From Bacillota bacterium (GTDB lineage Bacteria; Bacillota; Clostridia; Lachnospirales; Lachnospiraceae): a DNA stretch of 21,061 bases. The stretch is taken from the NCBI GenBank assembly GCA_023411225.1, contig JAEYPA010000064.1:1-21061 (forward strand). The letters run 5' to 3'. Shown one piece after another: positions 14,313 through 21,061 of this stretch. Within the stretch, counting starts at the first letter, position 1; each line of letters begins with the position of its first letter. Position numbers and translations under genes: made by a program. The notes below the pieces were generated by a model. It ran no database searches, was not told where the DNA came from, and saw only the letters and a program-made list of their open reading frames with translations.

Positions 14313-14341
14313 TTGACAGAATAAAGAAGGTTTTATATAAT
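14313..14341 (+). promoter_or_regulatory. Consensus sigma-A promoter of the flavin reductase-like gene
   Basis: TTGACA (14313-14318), 17 bases, TATAAT (14336-14341): both hexamers are exact consensus. Predicted start is near 14348, giving a leader of about 75 bases before the ATG at 14423. It is divergent from the queH promoter. Confidence 0.85.
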
Positions 14342-14422
14342 AAATTACATTATAGGTGTCTTCCCTTCCTTCGTCACATACAATAGAATAGGAGATACCC
14401 ATTGAGACAAGGAGAATGTAAA

Positions 14423-14929
14423 ATGAATGATTTCCAATCAATAAAACCTGAGACTTTAACAAATAATACCTTCCAATTAATTGGAAACGAATGGATGCTT
14501 GTAACTGCAGAAAATAAAGGAAAAATAAATACAATGACTGCATCTTGGGGTGGATTAGGCATTATGTGGAACAAACCAGTAGCTTTTGTTGTAATTCGAC
14601 CTCAACGTTATACAAACGAATTTGTTGATGCTGCTGATGGCTTTACCCTGACATTTTTCCCAGAAGGCTACAAGAAGGTAATGGGGTACCTAGGATCTGT
14701 TTCTGGCAGAGATGAAGACAAAATTGCCAAGTCTGGTCTTACTGTAGTAAGCGATGGCTGCTATCCGTATTTTGAGGAAGGCAACCTCGTGCTTAAAGTT
14801 AAGAAATTATTTAAGCAACGTTTTACTGAAGATAGCTTTTTAAATCAGAACATTGTAGACACAATGTATCCAGAAAAAGACTTTCACTACTTATATATCT
14901 GTGAAATTGAAGATGTTTTAAAAAAATAG
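14423..14929 (+). CDS. Flavin reductase family protein (FMN-binding split barrel)
   Basis: This 168-aa protein is of the flavin reductase-like, FMN-binding split-barrel type. The core motif N-T-M-T-A-S-W-G-G-L-G at 36-46 is typical, followed by V-I-R-P-Q-R-Y-T-N-E-F at 57-67 and a F-T-L-T-F-F-P strand at 74-80, as in the flavoredoxin-like group common in anaerobes. It probably binds FMN and transfers electrons between a reduced partner and a cytosolic acceptor; the partners are unknown. I chose the ATG at 14423 because AAGGAG lies 8 bases upstream; the longer frame starts with a TTG at 14402 that contains the ribosome site itself. It is a single-gene transcript with its own strong promoter and a hairpin terminator. 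Confidence 0.87.
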   Translation: MNDFQSIKPETLTNNTFQLIGNEWMLVTAENKGKINTMTASWGGLGIMWNKPVAFVVIRPQRYTNEFVDAADGFTLTFFPEGYKKVMGYLGSVSGRDEDKIAKSGLTVVSDGCYPYFEEGNLVLKVKKLFKQRFTEDSFLNQNIVDTMYPEKDFHYLYICEIEDVLKK

Positions 14930-14940
14930 TACTATTCTCA

Positions 14941-14977
14941 AATGCGCCTTCTATAGATTCCCTATGAAAGGCGCATT
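14941..14977. terminator. Hairpin terminator between flavin reductase gene and aroD
   Basis: AATGCGCCTT (14941-14950) pairs exactly with AAGGCGCATT (14968-14977), with an inner ATAG/CTAT pairing in the loop. It lies between convergent genes, 11 bases after the plus stop and 19 bases before the minus stop, so it probably serves both. The downstream T run is short (TTGTTTGA). Confidence 0.8.
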
Positions 14978-14996
14978 GTTTGACTATATAATCTCT

Positions 14997-15752
14997 TTAT
15001 TCGTTGTTCAAAAGATTAGACAATTGTTGGAGTCTTTGCACAGAAAGTTGTCCTGGTGCAGAAACCTTACAGGCAACCCCAAAAGTTATGGCTGATCCAA
15101 ACCAGTTGCCTAAGAAACGACTAGGCATTCCCATATCCCCCATACTAATGCCTACCACAGGAGTCTGATTGTGGTTATTCTTCATATATAAAGTAGCTTC
15201 CATTAACCGAAGCACATCCTCTTTACAATTTGGCATAACTGCAATCTTTACGATATCAGCTCCTAGTTCCTGCATCCTTCTTAATCTTGCTATCATTTCA
15301 TTTGTAGCCGGGGTTTTTTGAAAATCATGATTACTTAGAAGCACCTTAACTCCCTTTTGCGTTGCCTTCTCAATCAGAGGTTTTAGAACAATTTCTCCTA
15401 GACTAAGTTCCAAATCTATTAATTCCACCGACCCATTCTCTATAACAGCATCATATAGTTTACCATAGTATTCCGTTGAAAGAGGTTGATTACCACCTTC
15501 CTCAAACGTTCGGAAGGTAAATAAAACAGGGGCAGAAAGACATTCTTTTATCTTATGTATGTTATCTACCACTTTTTCAACATTATTCACTAACTCGTAA
15601 TAATCTATTCTTAATTCCACCATGTCGCAACCAGATTGATTGGCATGAACAGCCTGTTCCATTAATTCCTGGTCTGTCTTTCCAACCAGTGGAACACAGA
15701 TTTTAGGCACCCCCTGCCCAATTTTCAACCCATTTATCTCAACCACTGCCAT
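14997..15752 (-). CDS. aroD: Type I 3-dehydroquinate dehydratase
   Basis: This 251-aa protein catalyses dehydration of 3-dehydroquinate to 3-dehydroshikimate, the third step of the shikimate pathway, through a Schiff base. The (beta/alpha)8 barrel shows E46 and R48 (MVELRID), R81 (FTFRT), catalytic H142 in LSNHDF, Schiff-base K169 in DIVKIAVMP, R212 in GMPSRFLG, and the S231-A-P-G-Q235 substrate loop. These match the type I active site fully, and the length is normal. AGGAGG lies 5 bases before the ATG. It stands alone: no other aro gene is next to it here. The upstream 250-base gap to the divergent transporter holds a candidate promoter for each direction. Confidence 0.96.
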   Translation of the reverse strand: MAVVEINGLKIGQGVPKICVPLVGKTDQELMEQAVHANQSGCDMVELRIDYYELVNNVEKVVDNIHKIKECLSAPVLFTFRTFEEGGNQPLSTEYYGKLYDAVIENGSVELIDLELSLGEIVLKPLIEKATQKGVKVLLSNHDFQKTPATNEMIARLRRMQELGADIVKIAVMPNCKEDVLRLMEATLYMKNNHNQTPVVGISMGDMGMPSRFLGNWFGSAITFGVACKVSAPGQLSVQRLQQLSNLLNNE

Positions 15753-15794
15753 AGCAACCTCCTACTTCATGATACACATTTTCTTCATATTCTT

Positions 15795-15822
15795 ATTGTA
15801 AACATTTTTCTCTTACATGCAA
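15795..15822 (-). promoter_or_regulatory. Candidate aroD promoter
   Basis: On the minus strand TTGCAT (15822-15817), 16 bases, then TACAAT (15800-15795), about 42 bases before the aroD start codon. The -10 has 5 of 6 matches and the -35 has 4 of 6. Nothing else convincing for this direction is seen in the 15753-16003 gap. Confidence 0.5.
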
Positions 15823-15936
15823 GCTTTATATAAACATCACATAACATACCCTATTCCAGATACATTATTCCTCTATTTTTTGCTATAAAAACTTAATTAA
15901 CCTTAACAATACATTCTAGCATTCGCTAGTTCCTTG

Positions 15937-15945
15937 TGATATAAT
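15937..15945 (+). promoter_or_regulatory. Extended -10 promoter of the ABC transporter operon
   Basis: TGATATAAT is an exact extended -10 (TGn-TATAAT). No good -35 is present 16-18 bases upstream, which fits an extended -10 promoter. The leader to the ATG at 16004 would be about 50 bases. Confidence 0.6.
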
Positions 15946-16003
15946 TTTATTGTTGGATAAAAATTACATCACAAAAGGATTACTGAAAGAAAGGGAGTAG
16001 ATT

Positions 16004-16702
16004 ATGGAACCCATTTTGGAATGTCACGGACTAAGTAAGGCGTATAGTGGTTTTTTAGCACTGAATAATATAAACCTTACCTTTAACCGTGGCCGTATTA
16101 TTGGACTACTTGGTCCTAACGGAAGTGGCAAGTCCACTTTTCTCAAATTAATTAACGGATTATTGGTACCTAGCGCTGGTTCAATTCTTATTAATGGAGT
16201 TGCCCCAGGAGAGCAAAGCCGATTATCAATCAGTTACTTACCTGAGCGTACCTATTTACCAGATAATCTGACCATACGACGAATCGTGGATTTTTTTAAT
16301 GATTTCTATTCAGATTTTGATCGCAAAAAAGCTGCAGATATGCTAAATCGATTAAATCTGAATCCAGATTTAAATTTGAAGATTCTGTCTAAGGGAAACA
16401 AGGAAAAGGTACAGTTAATTCTTGTTATGAGCCGAAATGCACAACTATACTGCCTGGATGAGCCAATTGGTGGTGTAGATCCAGCAGCAAGAGATTATAT
16501 CCTCAATACCATAGTAGGCAATTACAACCGTAATGCCACCATTCTGATTTCCACTCATCTGATTCAAGATATAGAGACCATACTGGATGACGTTATTTTT
16601 ATTCAGAATGGTAATATCAGATTATACGCACCTGCTGAAGAGGTTCGCCGGCAAGAAGGCAGATCTATTGATGATTACTTCAGGGAGGTGTTTAGATGTT
16701 AA
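16004..16702 (+). CDS. ABC transporter ATP-binding protein (ABC-2 type, YtrB-like)
   Basis: This 232-aa protein is the ATPase of a two-gene ABC exporter. Walker A is GPNGSGKST (37-45), the signature is LSKGNKEKVQ (128-137), Walker B is LYCLDEP (148-154), the D-loop is GGVD (156-159), and the switch histidine is H195 in ISTH. The Q-loop position reads S-Y-L-P-E, Glu instead of Gln, which together with the LSKG signature is seen in the YtrB/BcrA-like group of ABC-2 ATPases. AGGGAG lies 6 bases before the ATG. Its last codons overlap the permease gene by 7 bases, so translation is coupled. No GntR-type regulator, common beside such systems, is present on either side here. The substrate is unknown. 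Confidence 0.93.
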   Translation: MEPILECHGLSKAYSGFLALNNINLTFNRGRIIGLLGPNGSGKSTFLKLINGLLVPSAGSILINGVAPGEQSRLSISYLPERTYLPDNLTIRRIVDFFNDFYSDFDRKKAADMLNRLNLNPDLNLKILSKGNKEKVQLILVMSRNAQLYCLDEPIGGVDPAARDYILNTIVGNYNRNATILISTHLIQDIETILDDVIFIQNGNIRLYAPAEEVRRQEGRSIDDYFREVFRC

Positions 16703-17484
16703 AAAAATTACTAAAATATGATTATGGTGCTACCTATAAGTTATATTTGGTTTTATATGTTATTTTGTTGGCACTTGCGCTCATTAATCGAATTCTATTT
16801 GAGATAGAGTTATCTGATAATGTAGTGTTAGTATCAATTTCCAGAATGTTTTTAATAACTACTGTTCTCTCCTGCATCGGTCTTTATTTTGCTACACTAA
16901 TTTTTACCCTATTTAGATTCTATAAGAATTTATTTACGGATGAAGGCTACCTTATGTTCACTTTGCCTGTGTCCCCTCTCAAACTGATTATATCTAAGAT
17001 TATAGTTGGTATGACTTGGGTATTGTCCAGTTTTTTGATAATAGCTGGAGCTATTGCAATTATGTTATATAACACCTCAACCATGGAAGACATTAAGGAC
17101 ATTTGGAATTTAGTAGGGGATGGTGTTATGCAGCTAATGTTTAATGGCCAATTTCTACAGTTTATCCTTTATATGATTAAGTATATCATTGGTGTTTTCT
17201 CTACTGTTTGCTTTATATATCTGGCAGTGGCTTTTGGGCAAATGATTATGCCTCGACATAAGATTGCTGGAAGTATTTTATCCTACTTTATAATTTCGAT
17301 AGCCAGCAGTACAATTTCCGGAATTATTTCTATTTTTTATTACGCAGTACTCAGAATTGATTTAAACACATCACATGTACCATCTTCTTACTATGGTCTA
17401 ACCAGTTTTCTTTCTTTGGTGTTTGCTGTATTAAGTATTTTTCTTATTAATAATATCTGTAAGAAACATTTGAATTTATCATAA
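16696..17484 (+). CDS. ABC-2 type transporter permease
   Basis: This 262-aa integral membrane protein has six predicted membrane segments at about 16-34, 50-74, 98-124, 154-180, 190-216 and 222-252. A conserved-looking cytoplasmic turn between segments 2 and 3 (FYKNLFTDEGYLMFTLPVS) is typical of permeases paired with YtrB/BcrA-type ATPases and probably forms the coupling helix. GGGAGG lies 7 bases before the ATG, inside the ATPase gene. The gene ends 81 bases before a strong terminator. The pair would export a hydrophobic compound, peptide or lipid; nothing in the neighbourhood narrows this. Confidence 0.9.
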   Translation: MLKKLLKYDYGATYKLYLVLYVILLALALINRILFEIELSDNVVLVSISRMFLITTVLSCIGLYFATLIFTLFRFYKNLFTDEGYLMFTLPVSPLKLIISKIIVGMTWVLSSFLIIAGAIAIMLYNTSTMEDIKDIWNLVGDGVMQLMFNGQFLQFILYMIKYIIGVFSTVCFIYLAVAFGQMIMPRHKIAGSILSYFIISIASSTISGIISIFYYAVLRIDLNTSHVPSSYYGLTSFLSLVFAVLSIFLINNICKKHLNLS

Positions 17485-17487
17485 CAA

Positions 17488-17565
17488 AGAGTTTTGCTTG
17501 CAAAACTCTCCGCCTTTGGGGGGGCCTTGCAAGCAGCAACTCCTTCCCCACCCAGTGCAACCCTT
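17488..17565. repeat. GC-rich block with competing inverted repeats
   Basis: The block starts with a perfect 10-bp dyad (AGAGTTTTGC at 17488-17497 against 17500-17509, 2-base centre). The TGCTTGC at 17495-17501 can alternatively pair with GCAAGCA at 17529-17535. A run of seven G (17518-17524) faces C-rich TTCCCCACCC (17544-17553). No T tract follows the first hairpin. Base composition is clearly unlike the AT-rich surroundings, which suggests a small dispersed repeat, but only one copy is in the window. Confidence 0.5.
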
Positions 17566-17593
17566 GACTTCCTGTTCTTTAGGAAGTCTTTTT
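17566..17593 (+). terminator. Intrinsic terminator of the ABC transporter operon
   Basis: GACTTCCT (17566-17573), 7-base loop, AGGAAGTC (17581-17588), then TTTTT (17589-17593). This is a textbook plus-strand terminator. The minus strand has no T tract after the stem, so it probably does not stop the convergent hydrolase transcript. Confidence 0.85.
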
Positions 17594-17594
17594 A

Positions 17595-19796
17595 TTACTT
17601 AGATAAACCTACATTATCCAATAATATCCTTCCTTTTTCCTGCTTGTTGAAGGCAAACTCGATTGCAGTAACTTTACTTAAATCCAGGCTTTCACTATCT
17701 ACCTTAAATTCCTTAAGTGGAATTCTCACGGTCTGCATCTCCGTCTTCACATCCATAGTATTTTTGCTAAGTTGCAATTTATATAACCGTATGTATAGAG
17801 GTGGATATACCTTACAAATCTTTTCCAATTCCACTGAAGCACTATTACCACTGGTATCTTTTATGATAATTTCATAATTCAGTAGTTCTTCCTTGCTTTT
17901 TGGGCTTCTCTCTGTATCAATATCTGCCACATCGAATTGGAGATAGTTACTTTCCTTAAAGTCAAAGGCTTGTTGGTTAAAGTATAATCCATATTTAGCA
18001 CTTCTTTGGTTCCACCAAAGATAGGCAGCATGATTGGCAGTTTCGTAGGAACCATCTTCATCATAATACGTTACAGCCTGTTCCCTATTGAAATAAATAT
18101 CCTTGCTATTACTCATGCCATTTGGTGCCGTTATGGATTTTAAAGAGATATCTTCCTCATAATCCGCTAAAGGAACAAAACTGCTATCCTCATAACCACT
18201 GATATAGACAGTGGCTGGTAATCCCTTCCTCTTATGTGAGTTACTCTGAAACAGACTTCGATTCTCCCTCTTACCTAAAAGCGTATCTTCTAAGAAAGTA
18301 GTAACATAGCTCTTAAGTATCTTTCTTTGTTCAGAATCCTTCATTATATCAACTTTATTAATCATTAGATTGTTTGGAAAGGTAAAATCCTGTTGCCAGG
18401 TTGTATTAAATTGACCATGATTGGCTCCTGCTATATATAAATACGTCTTATAGCTATCCTTATTTCCAGTAAACTTGATATTGTTATACTGTTTCATTCC
18501 CATGAAAATGGAAACATCGCTGTCATGGGCACCCTGGATTAACAAATAGTTTATATCTGTTAATGTAACATCCCTGCCTGATGGTAAATATTGATCCACC
18601 GAGGGAGCAATGGCAATAACGGATTGAATGTTATAATTATATGAATAGGTTTGATATCCTGCATCCGGGTCATGCCCCAACTTATTGTAAAGAGCAGCAA
18701 GGGCAACTGCTTCTCCTCCTCTGCTGTGACCTATCAATGCGAGCTTGTCATAATTAAGCTTTCCAGCTAAAGGACCACTTTTATTGTAATTCTTCACCTG
18801 ACGCATATTTTCCAACAGAAGATACGCTCTGCCGGCATTTTCCCCAGAAAGTCCTTCTGGTAAATAATAATTGCAGACATTTTCATCTACAGAAACTACC
18901 ACGTAGCCTAAGCTGGCAAGATGCTCTCCCAGATAGGCATACCCTAAATAAGAATCTGTGACCATCGTATGGTTGCCATGAATTATAAAGACCACGGGGC
19001 AGTTCTTTGCATCCTCTGGATACCAGATTCGTCCCCTGAGAGGTACCTGTGTAATATCATAGCCAAGATAGGTCTGACGTGCCCATCGTTTAATCCCGGT
19101 GTTATCCCAAAGATAATGACTTAAATCTATAGTAGTAGAGGTCAAATCATCCTCTTCGCCTATTCCATAGTCTAAACTGGCAACTTGATAGATACCGGCT
19201 TCCCACTGTGGGTTTAATAAAGGAGTAACATTCTCCATTCTATCACTCTGTTCTATGGCAATATAAGCATCTAAGGTATGTGTCTTTATTCCAGATCCAA
19301 AAATAAATATGCAAAACACTATATTGAGCCCTAAGCTAAGTAACAGAGTAATAAACGGTAAACTCCTTATCTTTCTGCATTTCCAAATAACAAATAGGCT
19401 TCTGGCAAACAAATGCTCAACCAAGACTACCCCTCCGGCATAAATGACCATCCAAATCGTGCTGATTCTGGAGCTTACGGATACATATAAAAATAAATAC
19501 AGAGTTATAAACAGAATTATGCCATTAAGAATTACTCGAAAGTATGGCTTACATATCGGCTTTGTAATCCACATAAGAAAGCCTCTTATAAGACAAAGAA
19601 GAACGAAGGATACCACAGTAAATATAATGAAATCTATGATAACAGGTAGGCCGGTACCCATACACTGAACCGCTACCGCAATAGGTATTATAATATTAGC
19701 CATCCACTGAACTCCCTTTGAGGATCCAGAATATTGGCTTTTTATCCATTTCAATCCTTTATGTACATTATCTTTTATCCACATGCATGCCTTCAT
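17595..19796 (-). CDS. Membrane-anchored alpha/beta hydrolase with C-terminal beta-rich domain
   Basis: The protein has 733 aa from the chosen start. The first 170 residues contain about five hydrophobic segments (roughly 33-48, 51-71, 88-105, 112-138, 147-167). An alpha/beta hydrolase domain follows, of the chlorophyllase/PAF-acetylhydrolase-like type: oxyanion H273-G-N, nucleophile elbow GHSRGGE with S358, an acid at D425 or D427 (QGAHDSDVS), and catalytic H460 in GANHGQF. The last 190 residues end in AIEFAFNKQEKGRILLDNVGLS, resembling the terminal strands of a carbohydrate-binding beta-sandwich. The hydrolase part is likely extracytoplasmic. The frame opens at 19883, but the first ATG has no ribosome site and lies upstream of the promoter. 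The ATG at 19796 has GGGAGG 7 bases upstream. It is a single gene; the substrate (an ester) is unknown. Confidence 0.85.
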   Translation of the reverse strand: MKACMWIKDNVHKGLKWIKSQYSGSSKGVQWMANIIIPIAVAVQCMGTGLPVIIDFIIFTVVSFVLLCLIRGFLMWITKPICKPYFRVILNGIILFITLYLFLYVSVSSRISTIWMVIYAGGVVLVEHLFARSLFVIWKCRKIRSLPFITLLLSLGLNIVFCIFIFGSGIKTHTLDAYIAIEQSDRMENVTPLLNPQWEAGIYQVASLDYGIGEEDDLTSTTIDLSHYLWDNTGIKRWARQTYLGYDITQVPLRGRIWYPEDAKNCPVVFIIHGNHTMVTDSYLGYAYLGEHLASLGYVVVSVDENVCNYYLPEGLSGENAGRAYLLLENMRQVKNYNKSGPLAGKLNYDKLALIGHSRGGEAVALAALYNKLGHDPDAGYQTYSYNYNIQSVIAIAPSVDQYLPSGRDVTLTDINYLLIQGAHDSDVSIFMGMKQYNNIKFTGNKDSYKTYLYIAGANHGQFNTTWQQDFTFPNNLMINKVDIMKDSEQRKILKSYVTTFLEDTLLGKRENRSLFQSNSHKRKGLPATVYISGYEDSSFVPLADYEEDISLKSITAPNGMSNSKDIYFNREQAVTYYDEDGSYETANHAAYLWWNQRSAKYGLYFNQQAFDFKESNYLQFDVADIDTERSPKSKEELLNYEIIIKDTSGNSASVELEKICKVYPPLYIRLYKLQLSKNTMDVKTEMQTVRIPLKEFKVDSESLDLSKVTAIEFAFNKQEKGRILLDNVGLSK

Positions 19797-19826
19797 TCTT
19801 AAACCTCCCGTGTTAAGCATGTTTAC

Positions 19827-19855
19827 ATTATAGAAAGAAATAGTACTATTGTATA
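19827..19855 (-). promoter_or_regulatory. Promoter of the membrane hydrolase gene
   Basis: On the minus strand TATACA (19855-19850), 17 bases, TATAAT (19832-19827). The -10 is exact and the -35 has 4 of 6. Transcription would begin near 19820, so the ATG at 19883 cannot be used from it; this supports the start at 19796. Confidence 0.65.
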
Positions 19856-19934
19856 GATGTTTCTTTAATTTCTTGAATTCCATGAAAAGCTATAGTACAA
19901 TAAAACATGTGAGCGTTAAGATATTTATATATTA

Positions 19935-19963
19935 TTAACACATTTTTGTATGTAATTTAATAT
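19935..19963 (+). promoter_or_regulatory. Candidate promoter of the symporter gene
   Basis: TTAACA (19935-19940), 17 bases, TAATAT (19958-19963), with a leader of about 38 bases. The region is extremely AT-rich, so chance matches are likely and this is only the best candidate. Confidence 0.4.
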
Positions 19964-20007
19964 TAGGTTTTACATAATATTATATCTTATAAAAGGAGGA
20001 AATATAT

Positions 20008-21061
20008 TTGGATTTAGCATTAAAACTATTTGCAATGGGATTATATTTAGTTCTTGTAATTGGCATTGGAATCTATTTTAATAATAAGAATAAGACTTCT
20101 GATGATTATTTTATTGGAGGAAGAAGTCTGGGGCCTTGGGTGACAGCCATGAGTGCAGAAGCTTCTGACATGAGTAGCTGGCTATTAATGGGACTTCCCG
20201 GAGCAGCATACTTAAGTGGTATTAGTAGTGCAGGTTGGACTGCATTAGGTCTTATTATCGGAACTTATTTAAACTGGAAAATTGTAGCTAAGAGACTACG
20301 TAAGTACTCTCAAGCATGTGAGAACTCTATTACCATTCCTGATTTCTTCAGTAATCGTTTTAGAGACAAGAAAAATATTCTTATGACAATATCTTCGCTG
20401 ATGATTATTATCTTCTTTGCTGTATATACAGCTAGTGGTTTTGCTGCTTGCGGTAAATTATTCAGCAGTACTGTGGGCATCGACTATCATGGAGCTATGA
20501 TTGTATGTGGTTTGGTTATTGCCTGCTATACATTTATTGGAGGTTTCCTTGCTGCAAGTACTAGTGACTTTGTTCAGGGAACCTTGATGTTTTTCTCTAT
20601 CATTATAATTCTGATTGTTGGACTAGTGAAAGCAGGCGGTGTTGGAAATGTAATTAGTAGTATTAAAGATTTACCTGGATTTTTAGACATTGCTAATTCT
20701 TACGATGCGGCAACTGGAAGTAAACAGGCCTACGGCGTGATGAATATCTTCTCTGGTCTTGCCTGGGGCTTAGGATACTTTGGTGTTCCTCATATTCTGA
20801 TTCGTTTTATGGCCATTCGTAGTTCTAAGGAGATTAAGAAGTCCAGAATAATTGCTATGACTTGGGTAGTGATTTCTCTTGTAGTAGCTACTTTAATTGG
20901 TCTGGTGGGTAGATCCTTATCCACTCAGGGCTTAATTAGTAGCTTAGATGCAACAAATTCTGAAACAATCTTTATTCTAATGACTAATACCTTCCTATAT
21001 CCTATTGTGGCGGGCGTAGTTTTGTCTGGAATTCTGGCTGCTACCATGAGCACCTCAGACT
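20008..21061 (+). CDS. putP: Sodium/proline symporter PutP (3' end outside window)
   Basis: An open frame runs from a TTG start to the window edge (351 codons). It is a sodium:solute symporter family (SSS) protein of the LeuT fold. The second membrane segment has SAEASDMSSWLLMGLPGA, nearly identical in pattern to the Na+/proline-binding segment of PutP, including the essential Asp in S-D-M-S. The end of the visible part, LAATMSTSD, matches the segment that supplies the Ser-Thr sodium ligands. D-D-Y-F-I-G-G-R-S-L-G-P near the N-terminus is also a family mark. AAGGAGGA ends 7 bases before the TTG at 20008; the next ATG (20035) falls inside the first membrane segment and is too far from it. The gene is divergent from the hydrolase. 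About 150 C-terminal residues are missing. Confidence 0.92.
   Translation, partial: MDLALKLFAMGLYLVLVIGIGIYFNNKNKTSDDYFIGGRSLGPWVTAMSAEASDMSSWLLMGLPGAAYLSGISSAGWTALGLIIGTYLNWKIVAKRLRKYSQACENSITIPDFFSNRFRDKKNILMTISSLMIIIFFAVYTASGFAACGKLFSSTVGIDYHGAMIVCGLVIACYTFIGGFLAASTSDFVQGTLMFFSIIIILIVGLVKAGGVGNVISSIKDLPGFLDIANSYDAATGSKQAYGVMNIFSGLAWGLGYFGVPHILIRFMAIRSSKEIKKSRIIAMTWVVISLVVATLIGLVGRSLSTQGLISSLDATNSETIFILMTNTFLYPIVAGVVLSGILAATMSTSD

Noticed and set aside
14250..14574. Minus-strand open frames across the queH/flavin reductase gap
   Set aside because: They run antisense into the flavin reductase gene and over its exact-consensus promoter; composition and sequence look like translated non-coding DNA.
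16004..16702. Glu in place of Gln in the Q-loop and LSKG instead of LSGG in the ABC ATPase
   Set aside because: These are regular features of YtrB/BcrA-like ABC-2 ATPases; Walker A, Walker B and the switch His are intact, so no sign of a dead ATPase.
17494..17877. Plus-strand open frame after the ABC permease
   Set aside because: It crosses the strong terminator at 17566-17593 and is antisense to the hydrolase gene; no ribosome site or family resemblance.
19797..19883. Additional 29 N-terminal residues of the hydrolase
   Set aside because: The upstream ATG has no ribosome site and precedes the predicted promoter; the sequence reads as leader DNA.
1..21061. CRISPR array, prophage, insertion sequence or tRNA genes
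   Set aside because: No spaced direct repeats, transposase or phage-type frames, or tRNA-like cloverleaf sequences were seen on either strand; the only structured RNA is RNase P RNA at the left edge.

Overview
The window reads as chromosomal core DNA of a low-GC, anaerobic, spore-former-type Firmicute of class Clostridia, most probably the Lachnospiraceae (Lachnoclostridium/Clostridium phytofermentans-like). The grounds are the AT-rich sequence, strong AGGAGG-type ribosome sites, a type A RNase P RNA, the dgt-dnaG-rpoD-trmK-nif3-like gene order, clostridial Feo genes and a desulfoferrodoxin-type domain. The genus is an inference, not something the sequence proves.

Layout. (1) 1-290: 3' part of RNase P RNA (+) and its hairpin. 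(2) 313-1254 (-): a small GIY-YIG-like protein followed by an HTH regulator fused to a desulfoferrodoxin/superoxide-reductase-like domain. (3) 1388-2418 (-): a PadR regulator and a DUF2812 membrane protein behind a promoter covered by repeated CGATA half-sites. (4) 2445-10181 (-): a housekeeping run of dgt, dnaG, rpoD, trmK, a Nif3-like metal protein and a TGS-domain nucleoside kinase, covering dNTP control, priming, the main sigma factor and tRNA methylation. (5) 10243-12810 (-): the ferrous iron operon feoA-feoB plus a small Cys-rich membrane protein, behind a fully consensus promoter and a Fur-like operator. (6) 12853-14283 (-): queH (queuosine), a small zinc-ribbon protein and a DUF2085 protein. 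(7) 14313-14977 (+): a flavin reductase-like protein with its own consensus promoter. (8) 14997-15822 (-): aroD (shikimate pathway). (9) 15937-17593 (+): a two-gene ABC-2 type transporter. (10) 17595-19855 (-): a large membrane-anchored alpha/beta hydrolase. (11) 19935-21061 (+): a Na+/proline symporter, cut by the window end.

Most of the window is ordinary. I saw no transposase, prophage gene, CRISPR array, tRNA or broken gene. The most unusual item is the HTH-desulfoferrodoxin fusion at 313-897: it keeps the desulforedoxin cysteines and most of the superoxide-reductase iron ligands but appears to lack one histidine, and it sits downstream of a GIY-YIG-like gene. It is a candidate iron-based redox or oxygen sensor. 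Second-tier items are the CGATA array over the PadR promoter, the His-rich FeoB linker, the membrane hydrolase, and a GC-rich dyad block at 17488-17565.

Several starts were set from ribosome binding sites rather than from the longest open frame (XRE-Dfx, PadR, dnaG, the Cys-rich protein, feoA, flavin reductase, hydrolase, and the TTG start of the symporter).
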